From Bugulina stolonifera (Eukaryota > Bryozoa > Gymnolaemata > Cheilostomatida > Bugulidae): a stretch of 64,000 bases of DNA. Below the pieces are notes generated by a model. It did no database searches, had not been told where the DNA came from, and was given only the letters and a program-made list of their open reading frames with translations. Shown in pieces: positions 25,401 to 37,400 of this stretch. Each line of letters opens with the position of its first letter. The stretch's first letter is position 1. Location of the stretch: the NCBI GenBank assembly GCA_935421135.1, contig OW285192.1:1841501-1905500 (forward strand). Reading direction: 5' to 3'. The translations under genes were made by a program, and so were the position numbers.

Positions 25401-28400
25401 CATACAGTAAATTACCAACTGGGTCAATTGGGACTGGATAATCAAGCAGTAGTACTACTAAGAACACAGATTATAAATTTCAATGCTTTGCTTGCGACTA
25501 ATTTACATGTACATGTAAGCATATTTACGTCTACTCATTTACAGATTGTCATCCTATGGAAGACTACATCTTTGACTTACAGATAGACCCATGGACGAGC
25601 ACAGCATCCTGGGAAGTAAAAGGAAGATGCTTTACGAACTACACAATGACTATTTGCTCCAAACCAATAAACAATTCAACAGAATCTGACTGTAGATATG
25701 TATATTTAAGCGAATTACGAGGTAAGAGGTCACATATAAATGTTGCTGACATGTCTGACTTGTTATTAGTGAAGCTGCAATGTTGTAAAATGTAGCTCTT
25801 ATTATACCACTTGCCCATAGGTTGCAGTGTGACGAAAAACTTCCTTCCTAAGTTTCTCTGTTCATTTTAAAAATGTTATCATAGCGTGTCAGGGGCATTA
25901 CTTGGTCAAAACATTAATTTGTTTATGTGCCAGGTATACAAGTACAATGCATCTGCAGTCAACACCAAACATGTATTCGGTAAAAATAGCACTACGTTAT
26001 GGAAAGCATTGCCAGCATGCCTTGTGACCTAATGTACCATCATGTAAACATGTGTTTTTTCCTTTATTACAACAGTAGGGAATGCTTCAACAAAACTTGT
26101 GTTAGATGAGCAAGTGAACTATATTCAGTTAAGGCTAGCTAACGCATCTCTAGATGGCAAGACAATAGAGAGTAGTGAAATTACCCTCCCTCAGAACAAA
26201 GGTATGAACTTAGGCCGTGTTTAAGCATAAACTTAGGCTAACTTATGTATAAACTTAGGCTATGTTCAAGTATAAGCTTAGGCTAACTCATGTATAAACT
26301 TAAGCTATGTTCAAGTAGAAACTTAGGCTATGCTCAAGTAAAAGGTTGGGCTATGCTGAAATATGAACTTAAACTATGCTCAAGTATAATGTGCATGTGT
26401 AACGACGATAAACGTCACAGTTGTTGCAATACCGACAAATGTCACAACAATTTTATGACAATTAATGTTACAACACCAAAAAACATCACAAAAGTTCAAC
26501 AACAAACGTCCTAACGCCGACAAACGTCACAACACCGACAAACGTCACGACAACTTTTCGACAAACGTCACAATACCAGCAGATGTCACAAAAATGTTCA
26601 ACAAAAGTCACCATAAAACTAAAAAAATAGTGCTGGGAGATTTGGATTTGCCCTTGAATTACATTAGTTTCGTGTGTTTTCTCAAACTGAATAAAAACTG
26701 AATAAATGTCTGTTCCTGCTCGGTTGTCTTGGTTTTTGGCGAAGAAAGTTTAATTTTCAACTTCATATCCTCTATTGGGAGTTATCACGCTCTGTTTTTA
26801 ACAATACCCCATAATTTATAATGATTTCATTTATTAAATTATAATCAATTATTACTAGCTATATGTATTAATAACAATGTACGTACACGTGTATAAGTAT
26901 AGCACGCATTATTACTGATGGCAACAATGATTGTAGCAAAATATCAATGGCGATGATCACTCAGGAAGTTTAAAGACACAGGCTATTGTCGGAAACGATC
27001 AAGCTAAATGAATTATGAAATAGTGGATAATTTAAAGTTTAAAGTCACAATTATAGTGATAAATGGGCAGGAAAATTTTGCCCGTCTTCATATTCTAGAA
27101 AGAGATGGTTCTCAGGGTAGGGTGTCATAACAATCATAATATTCCCTTTCGATCTGTTGCCAGCAGTATGATAGTTTTAATTTAAGAATATAGAGGTGTA
27201 TGTGAGACCTAAGCTATTGTATGTGTACAAATGTAGTGCAAAACATAGGCACTTCGGCATTTTTACAAGAATTTTTATAATATGATATTCTTCAGGCCAA
27301 GTAGTTCAGAGCGATACACCTCGCAAAGTCTCGTCATACTTCTATCATACAGAAACATTGTTTTGGATTGAAATGTCTGAATATTACACCAGCATCTAAA
27401 CCAAAAAAGGTGTCATCATTAGACTGGGTTAGTTTTAAAATTTCAAGTTTCACTGCAAACGATTCAAAGGGCATGTGCATGTGTACATGATGTGTACATG
27501 TACATGAATAATTTTGCTGTGCAGCCTTATTCTCTTAGTGAAATATAGTTGAACATGGCAGAGCGCGCATACAAATTGTTTGATAATGTAAAATAAAGCT
27601 GGTAATGCTAAAGTCAAGTGCCAAAGTTTAGAAATTCTAGATAGCCTTTGTTCTTCATCAAAACTGAATTAGGGGAAGTTGTCTCATTCTATCCAACAGT
27701 GAATCTAACCATTAATTAAAGATTGCTTTCTCTTTGGTCATAGGAGTAAGTAGTTCAACTATTGAAGGTGGGGAATTTTTATTACACTAGTAAGCTTTCC
27801 TAAAATGGTGCTTTGCTGAGGTGCTGCTCAGTAACAATTTACTGAACAGCACCTCGGAATAATACCATCCTGCGAAAGTTGCGCTTTGCAATTCCTGCAG
27901 TAGATCAGCTTAGCCAAATTTTGACTGAAGTTACATGCACATGTATACTAAGACTGCACTCATGTAAGTGGTATAATAGTCAAGGAAATTGCTTTAATGA
28001 CAGCTGAGACAGGGTTGCAGCCACCTGTTGGTTAGGCAGCAGTACTAGGGCTGGTATGGTAAGGTGAGGGAAGTCATTCCCAAGCCAAAACACTGCTGGG
28101 TCCAAAGAATAATATATCGAAAATCTTGCCAAAGGGCCGAAGTGCCTGCGTGTTGCCTCACTTAATTATGTACGCATAGCCTAGATCTTGCGCACACCCC
28201 TCAATTTGAAACAACCTACCACCTGCAACAGACCTAAAGGGCCTATGGTTTGACAATGAAGTATTTCATCCACAACTTGCTGTGCAAATGGAAAACAGTG
28301 CTACAAGCCATTTTAAATAGATCATGGTTGACATATTGGCATGCAAATAATATAATATTGAAGTCCTACTTTCAACTGATATCCATCTAATTGGGTGTTC

Positions 28401-31400
28401 CTGGGTGTTATAGCTATAAGTTCCTCCTGTCATAGGAGCACTAGTATGTTTCACCATGATGACATTTGATCTAAATTATCTGAAATACGTGCTAAATCCA
28501 CCTCAATTACAGTTAAACCTATTACTATGTATCTCATTGAAATTTTGTGACAATGTTTCGTATCGTGATGTTTGTTACAAATTTCTCGAGAGGTGTGTCA
28601 GTGTTGCGACATTTGTCGACAATGCTGCACATCCTCTTTTGATTCAAAATTGGCAAAAACGTCCAACTGAATTACAACAATCGACTTTCTTACTGGTAAA
28701 TAATCTCGATCTTTTATTCCGTTCAACTTGCCTATTCTCGGCAATAGCTGCAATAGGATTGCTCCTAAGTGAGCCTTGCTATTCATACTTTGCTACAATC
28801 ATTGCTGCCATCTATTAATGATTTTGCTTCAGTCTTAATCAATGTGTAGTGCATTTATTTTATTATAAATGCATTTATTTTATTATAAATGCATTTATTT
28901 TATTATAAATGCATTTATTTTATTATAAATGCATTTATTTTATTATAAATGCATTTATTTTATTATAAATGCATTTATTGACAGTACTGTTAAACAATTA
29001 TAACTCATTAAAAGAAATAATTATAAAAATTGCTTAGTAAGCAGAGCGTGACAACTCCCAATAGGGCATCATGGATATAGCAATTTAATTTTCTTCGTCT
29101 AAAACCAATACAGCTGAGTGGAATCAGGCGTCTTCGGTTTTATTCAGCTTTTTAGAACACAGCAAAGATAACCAAGTTCAAGAGCAAATCAAAACCACCC
29201 AGCACTATTTTTCGGTGTTGAGTGTTGTTTTGTTGAACATTTGTGATATTGTTTGTTGGAGTTGTGACATTTTCGCTGAATTGCTGTGAAATTTGTCAGT
29301 GTTGTGACAGTTTTTATGTTTGTTGTCACAACACGTACGTAAAGTCTTCCTATGAAGTAATACATGAAGCACTGTCTCATCTTGCACTCTTATCATGGTG
29401 GCTCACTATTCAAGTAATTTCACTCAGTGGTTTAACTAGGAATAATGAATTATACTAATAATGGTATGATACAGGATTCATAGAGAAACACTTGTAGTTA
29501 CCAGACATGGTTGACCAAGTGGCTATTCTACAGTGCTATTTTATGAATGCTCGGAAATTTTCTAGTATATACAACTGCAAGCATATTTCATCAGTTATCT
29601 TAAAAATTTCAAAGTTTGATGCGCAAAAATACCGTCACACAATAAAGTAATGGGTAGTTGCTACAGTGTATATAATTTTTCTGGATGAATGACATTATGG
29701 TCAATAATATTGACATATTAATATTATTACAGCTCCGCAAACTCATGATATTACATTGTGAAACCTAGATTTGTAGATGTGCAGGTCATAAACTTGCGCA
29801 AATAATGTACAAGTACCCCAGTAACATTAGCAAGATATCAATATAGATCACATAATTTCCTCTATTACACTTGCTTACTAAATACCCTGAGGCTTGTATT
29901 TTCTGTACTAGATATCCTGGACATGTACCTCCACATAACCACACCTACCAATGAGCAAACAGTAATTGGAATGAACAGCTCTAGTCCTGTTAGAATCACT
30001 GCAGGCACCAGTGTATCTATCAACTGCTCTATTGTAACACCTCATCCTGTATATAACAATACTGTCCATAAGGTGAGTATTGTAAAGTCACATCCTATAT
30101 ACGTGTAAATATTAAAATGTATAAGTAGTATAATTAGTCAGTGCAGATCTGCACAGACTATTATGCAGGTCATACAGATGGATGAGTAAATAGTGTAAGT
30201 TAGTTTACAACTGGGTAAACTACCTTCTGTATACAGTGCTATGGGGAGAGATAACACACACTCTTTACGATCAAAGACAAAGTTTTCAATACAAAACAAA
30301 TTCTTTTTTCATCTCCAAAGGTTAATGTGTTTATAATAAAGTTTGATGTTAGCCTTTTTACATTATAATTTAAACTTAAAGTTGTGAAAGCTGACAAAAC
30401 ATAGCAATGCTATTGGTGTTATGGATGCACTAGGTGTGTGTTGTAAAGTCTCTAAAAATAAATTGGTTTGACCTCGATCTAAATATTATTATGATCATTA
30501 TTATGTGTGGATACATAAATATGTATCCCCATGCAGTAGTTGCAAGAAATAGTGTCAGTAAAATCATACATCAATGTTTAATTTGGTTCACCAGCAACTG
30601 GATACCTTAAAACAGGACAACCGAAAACTGGACTATTGCAAACTGAACACCCTGATTAAATATAGAAGTAAATCAGTAACCTGCAAAAGGGATGTTTGAA
30701 AAGAGTAGGTCCAGTGTTTTAAAAGGTCTCACACTTTTTTGCAAGTTGTCCAGTTCTGTGGCGAAATGCCAATGGGTAAAAATAGACCATTGATTAAAGT
30801 GTTAAAAGAGATTTTCGGTTTAAAAATTAGATTGATAAATATGCAAGCCTAATTATAAATAATATTTATTTGTATTTATTCATTTTGTATATTATTTGTA
30901 TTCAGTGAAGATTCATAGACTTTTAAAGACTATGTCCAGTTTTTTGAAGATGTCTCACACTACATTAGGAGCAGGCGTCGCCTAGTGGTAGGAATCTGGA
31001 CTTTCATACATGGAAGTACAGAACTCCCACATGTGGGAGTTCCAGGTTTGATTCCCATGAGAGTCATTGGTGGTAATAGAAAGGGCATGCAACCTTTTAA
31101 TGTTCCTGTACTATACATTAGTTGACTTCTCCACCCCAAATTAGAAAAAATGCAGATCTCTTTAGATCATTGCTTTCTCACTTGGGATTAACGGCGGGAA
31201 GTAAAATTGGTTAGTTTTTTTCATGCTACAATAAAAAAAATATTTTAAACTTTACTTAAAAGACTTTGTGAAATTCCTTATGTAACAATACCTTTTCAAA
31301 TTTATTATGTAACAATGTGCAATGGCACTAGTCTCGGTTAATCACAATCGTCATATATATCCTGGTTAGGCAAATATGATTTGCTTCAATATTGGATGTG

Positions 31401-34400
31401 TCCAGTTTGCAGGTGTCTGATTTGTAAGTGTCCGATTGGTAGGTGTCCGATTTGTAGGTGTCCGATTTGTGTCTGATTTGTAGGGTGTTCAGTTGTAACC
31501 CTCCCACTTGCAATGTAAATTACCAGCATCACACTCAAATTAGTGTACATGGAAGTATTACAGCGAATTAGTCTGTCTGAAACAATGATATCATACAATA
31601 ATGTAGGTTAACTAAACTCTGTAACCATGTAACCAATAATAAATTGAGTTGCTGACGAGGGTAGGATATTGACTTGTGCGTGTGCATCTGCTCCCAATTG
31701 ATATTCTATATAAGTGGGTTATATTGCTCTCTGAAAATATAAGCATGGAATGTATTAATGCTCATTGAATAGATATACATTGGTTGCTGGGAGAGAGGAA
31801 ATGTATCATCCACTGTCGAAAGAACAGCTGACCCAGTTACAAACAAGGTCACTTACACTCACATAGCCTATATAGATATTAACATTGATCTAGAGGATAC
31901 CACAGTAGCAGGTTAGATAGCATTAAAGTATATTATTAATTGCAGTTATGTACATGTGTGGCGTGTGTGTGGTGCATATGTGGTGCGTGTGTGGTGCGTG
32001 TGTGGTGCGTGTGTGGTGCGTGTGTGGTGCGTGTGTGGTGCGTGTGTGGTGCGTGTGTGGTGCGTGTGTGGTGCGTGTGTGGTGCGTGTGTGGTGCGTGT
32101 GTGGTGCGTGTGTGGTGCGTGTGTGGTGCGTGTGTGGTGCGTGTGTGATGCGTGTGTGGTGCGTGTGTGGTGCGTGTGTGGTGCGTGTGTGGTGCGTGTG
32201 TGGGGCGTGTGTGATGCGTGTGTGATGCGTGTGTGATGCGTGTGTGGTGATGACATGATTGTGGTCCATGTGTAGTTTATGTGCATTGTGCAGTGATGAC
32301 ATGATTGTGCACTGACATAGCAGCAAGCACAAAAAGAACATAAAATATTCATCACTTTCCTTGCAGTTGACTCAGCATCATCTACACCATCTACAAGCTC
32401 TGTTATCTATTTAGTTCTACTGGCATAAATGGTGTCAAATGGAACAATGACATGAGTCAACAATTAGATGGTTAACTTACCAGTGCTACACAATATTGCA
32501 TGCACCTGACTAATCCATGCTACTGGTCATACAGTGTAAATGTTTGTCAGATAATTAATAATTAATTGTGAAGTATCCACCTTGTCTAATTATATCTGCA
32601 ATAGGCAAAGGCTTTCCACTATTCCGCTTGCCATTCGGCTACAATGTACATGTAGGTACATGTGAAAGTATCAGTATAATTATACAGATACAGTAGCTAA
32701 TTCTCTTCATTGGGAAGTCTATTTTTATTCCTCTGATTTACTGTCAACAAAATGTTTTCTTAGAATATCTCCCGATATACTGTGAATGGAGATGGATACC
32801 ACACAATGCTCTCCACTCTCAGTTCATACAAATATCTCTGGCACATATTAAGATAGTTGATACATCAGATAGAGGATATAATGAGACATTATCTGACTAT
32901 AATCTAGTATCGGACTGGTTGGTGTATGGAAGTGATACCCTCAACTTTACAGAACAGTGTTTAGGTAAGTTACATGTATACACTGAAATGCATACAGTAG
33001 TTTATTAATGTACAAGTAGTACTGACGGTATGTATGTGAAACAAGTTTTTCTTAATGCAGAAACCTCCAACAATAATTGCATGCACATAATTAGGATTGA
33101 ATATGCATGTGGATTGCATAATTATGCCAGTATTCATTGAATAGGTCCTGAGACTCGCTTTTTGTACATCTACATGTAATTATTATTTTCCCATTAATGA
33201 CTTTATTTATTAAAATGAAGTCCATTACATGTACACTTACAGTGGATTGTTCTAACATGTCTATTATCAACTAACTGTGTGGCTTATATGTCATTTTTAT
33301 TAACAACCAATCATGTTCATTGTTCTTGTTTACTATTTGTTCTATGTATAACAAGTCACATTATTATATATAATTCATTCTAGGTCTTTTTGCCTATTAT
33401 AATTAATGGTAGATGTCTGGATCATGATGGTTTTAATATATAATCTTTCTCACATAATTGTAAGCACTTTTTGTGCATGGCCCTTTTAAGGTCGAACCTT
33501 GGGCACTTTTCAGCCATATTGTTGCTCAATTCCCGGGGTTGATACCTTATCGTCCCACCCGATGCCATATCGGGCTTTTTTACCGGAAACTAGACTAGTA
33601 TAAAAGCCAGCACAATTTTCTATGCTAGTCAGTTGTTGATTGCCCTCTAATAAAGCAACATCTCCTAACTCAAACCTACAAGTCTTACTCTTGCAGGCAG
33701 GCGCCTCTAGCCTTGGTCCCTAGATCTTTAGCCCCTGAGCTCGTCCTCATACTTGCATAAGACTCTTACCACACTCTTGATGAGTATAAACATTGGACCT
33801 TAGTCAATCCTCGACTCCTCAAAGAGCGTAAGCATCGGGTCTACGTCCCCAGTGCAACAGTTGGACTTTTTACACTCTTAGGAGTGTAAACCATCAGACC
33901 TACACCGACCCTTGGCTCTTTAAGGAGCCTAAGCATCGGCCTATGTCCCCTAGAACACTAATAAGATCTACATAATTGTTCACTCTTTATGTAATGGTAG
34001 AAGTACAACTTGGCAGCCCACTACCACTACCCACCACTTTCCGCACTCGTGCTTATATCGACACCGGTGTGAGCAACCGATAGCAAAACACTACAATATG
34101 CATGATTGCTGCTCTGGGCCTACATTTTTGTATACATGTACATACATGTCCATGATTGTACATTTGTAGAAAATTCTAAAATGTTTAGAGACTCCTTCTG
34201 CCAGCAGAAAAAGCACACATCCAACAAGGAAAGTAAGCACAAATGTTTTTTATGATGCGGGTAAAATATTGTAGTGGCCAGACTAACACTATAGACATAG
34301 CCATCTGGTACTGCATCTGGTACTGCATTTGGATTTTTAGAACTGTGTCTACGCAGTTCTCAAAATCCACGTTCTTATTTTATTTCTTGAGAACAGCAGC

Positions 34401-37400
34401 TTAGGGGAACATTCATTCACATTTAACCAATATTTTTATTGTGCAAGAATTTACCTGGAAAGTAAATAGTAACAGCAAGCAAATTTTATAGCACTGCTTT
34501 CGGCCTTTGACCCCTGTAACATAGTTTCATATGATTTAAAGTTCAAACTGTCAACTGTCCAGGCCCTTTCAAACATGGTTAAATATGTGGGGAACAATTT
34601 TGAAAGCACATCAGACCCTAATTACATATAACCTAATAGGGATGTTTAAGTGTGATGGTGATATTAGACATCACGGAGGTACAATGTACAATGTACAATA
34701 TATTATGTACATGGCAAGTATTACACGGCGTGTAGTACATATTGCGTAGTACATGTGCATGCATGTGGTGTGTAGCTTGTGGTATGTACATGTAGCTCAT
34801 AGAGTATAGTGTGCAGTGGGCATAGTGTAGTGTGTAGTGCATAGTGAATAGTGTATAGTGTATAGTATATAGTGCCAAGCATGTAGCATGCAGTGCTTAG
34901 TGTACAGTGTTCAGTGTGTAGTGCATAGTGTGTAGTGTGTATTGTGCAGTGTATAGCGCATAGTGTGTAATGTTTAGTGTGTAGGGTACAGAGGGCAGTG
35001 TACAGTGCTCAATGTGCAGTGCATAGTGTACAGTGTGTGGTTTGTAGTTTGTAGAGCATAGCATAATATAGTGCGTGGTGTGAGATGTGCGGTGCATGGT
35101 GTGTGGTGGGTAGTGTGCGATTTATAGAATGTAAAGTTTGGTTTGTAAAGTGTTGTGTGTTGTGTGTGGTGTGGGGTGTGTGGTATGTAGTGTTTGGGGT
35201 TAAGTGTGTATTGTAGGATGCATAGCGAGTAGTGCATATTGCAGGCTCAAGGATATCTTTCACATCACGGAAACTACATGTATGTTTCTCTATTTGCTCA
35301 GATAGTCCCAAAATGCAGATAAACATTGCTACACTGGGCACCAATCAGACAGTGTTTGGATTGGATAACTCTAGTCCTGTTAGGATTATGGCGCGTACAA
35401 GTGTGTCAGTTAACTGTTCTATTGTGACACAGTATCCCTTGTGTGTATATAACACTACAGTTCATAAGGTATGTACTGTAACACCTCATTTTTATTATAT
35501 TATACATGCAGAGTCGATCTTCCCTTGATATCTAGTTAATATGTAAGCTTCATCAAAACATTTTGATTATAATATTGCAAGATGCACCGACTCATATATA
35601 TAGAATAATTTCTTGTAGTAGTTGGGAAATGTGCATAGAGTTGGTGGTTAAGTTTTTCATGCTTGGTCAATCGCTTTAGGCATAATGTGCTCTCAAATTC
35701 TTCAGCTGATAAGCAGTATTGCTAATTAAGTGTTATACAACGCATTGCTACAGTGTAACACTGTCAAATATTCTAATTCACCAAAACGGCTACCTTGGTC
35801 AGATAACCAAATTTTTTATTTGATGGTTCAACATAAAACAGAGTACATTAAAAATCATTGATTGCAGCATTGTTTGATTGATAGATCTAAAAGTAAGCAC
35901 TGTGTAGATTGAAAATTTTGCGCAGCTGTCAGCCATTTTTTTCTTTGATGATGAAGTTTTACATAAGTTATTTTTATGAGGTGACAAGCATAGCTCAAAG
36001 TTGTGGTAACCAATTTTATTGTTGGTACAGGTGACTAGATAGAAAAAAAAACATGTTTTTTACATCTGCTACAAAATTATACTTGGGGGCTCGAATTACT
36101 GAGTTAGCAGTGCTTTAAATTCAACATGCAGGATCCACAAAATAGACAGAATAATTGGTAGATAAAAGCTTCCATAAAAATACAGTGGAGCTTGGCTAAT
36201 TCAAACTCCAAGGGGCCACCATGATTGGTTTGAATTAGGCATGAGTTTGAATTGTGTGATTACTTCACTTTGTACAATGACTTGGATGCCTACTTCACAG
36301 ATAATACTATTAGTTTAGTTGCACATGTATGTGCATGTATGCATGGGTTATCATTGGCTTCAGTTATGAATATACGCGTAGCTAAAAGACAAATTTTAAC
36401 ATGGCAGCTTCCTAGTTAACATATTTGGACTATGTTTTCCACTCAAAACTACAACACTGCAGATGGGCAACAAGTTATGCATAACATGTGCAGGAGAACA
36501 GCGTGAAAATGCGTTGTTAAAAGCTTCCGTTCTGCTAGGGAACAACCAACAGTGAAAAGAAATCAGTTACACATAGTTTCTTGATTTTGGTGTAATTGCG
36601 CTTGAATTGCACAAATTATTGAAATCGCACTCAGCAGGGAACAAGGCTAATAGTTTGAACTAACCAGGTATTCGAATTATTCGAGGTCAAATAAGGCAAG
36701 CTCCACTGTACATGATTGTATTCTTTCCAAGATCTAAACAGAATAAGAGTTCCAGCTTGTCCACATTTGCATTCTTTAGTTTATCATTGACTGAAACTTG
36801 GCTAAACCTAGTGATAAAGTGTAGTAATGAAAAATCCAAAACCCATTATGAGAACTTCACCTTTCATCAATATGTGAGAACCAATTTCCAATGAAGAAAC
36901 TGCCTGTGAAATTATTCAACGTACTACCACCTTAAAATTTGAATTCCAACATGATTGCATTACATCACTCCAGTTACCTGTGGAATTTTTGTACTTTATG
37001 CAGCACATAGTATTTTCATAATAGTATAACTATATTCCTACCATACGCAATCATTTTTCTCAAAACTGACCCACACATTGTAATTTGGCTCATTTTGATT
37101 TCCACAGAGTGCATGATAGATCTACGGTGTAAACTGATTCACGATACACAATGTAATTACACTGTCGTGAATACTTTGATTGAGCAGATGTACATTGGCT
37201 GCAGGGAGAGGAGAGATATATTGTACAGTGTTATAACAACAGCTGACCCAGTTACAAACAAGGTCACTTACACTCACATAGCTTATATAGATATCAACCT
37301 TTCTCTTGAAGAAGCCACAGTAGCAGGTTTGTCACTATTTATAAATATATAAATAAAGCTACACAGTTCAACTCCACAGAGCTTTTCTTGACATGTCCTA

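Larger units (their letters stand above)
26400..29340. mobile_element. DNA element with long inverted repeats (arms about 350-460 bp)
   Basis: 26400-26860 is the diverged reverse complement of about 28985-29340. Shared marks include 'ttcaacaaa...gtcacaac', a central 'cccaatagRgg...gagcgtgac' block and an AT-rich inner part. The two arms enclose about 2.1 kb without an intact transposase. The CAACACCGACAAACGTCAC-type repeats make up the outer arm. It lies in the gene 1 intron 26202-29911. Superfamily unassigned. Confidence 0.65.

Noticed and set aside
28850..28979. CRISPR-like regular repeats
   Set aside because: Repeats abut with no spacers and the context is animal DNA; a minisatellite.
30963..31085. 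Functional tRNA gene
   Set aside because: A and B box-like words are present but no cloverleaf can be drawn with confidence; a SINE head is more likely.
31936..32355. Long ORFs with HHTRTTHAP or VRVWCVCGAC repeats on both strands
   Set aside because: Pure translation of an 11-bp minisatellite; no coding signal.
34633..35344. His/Tyr/Thr-rich ORFs on the minus strand
   Set aside because: Translation of the TAGTG-type degenerate array.
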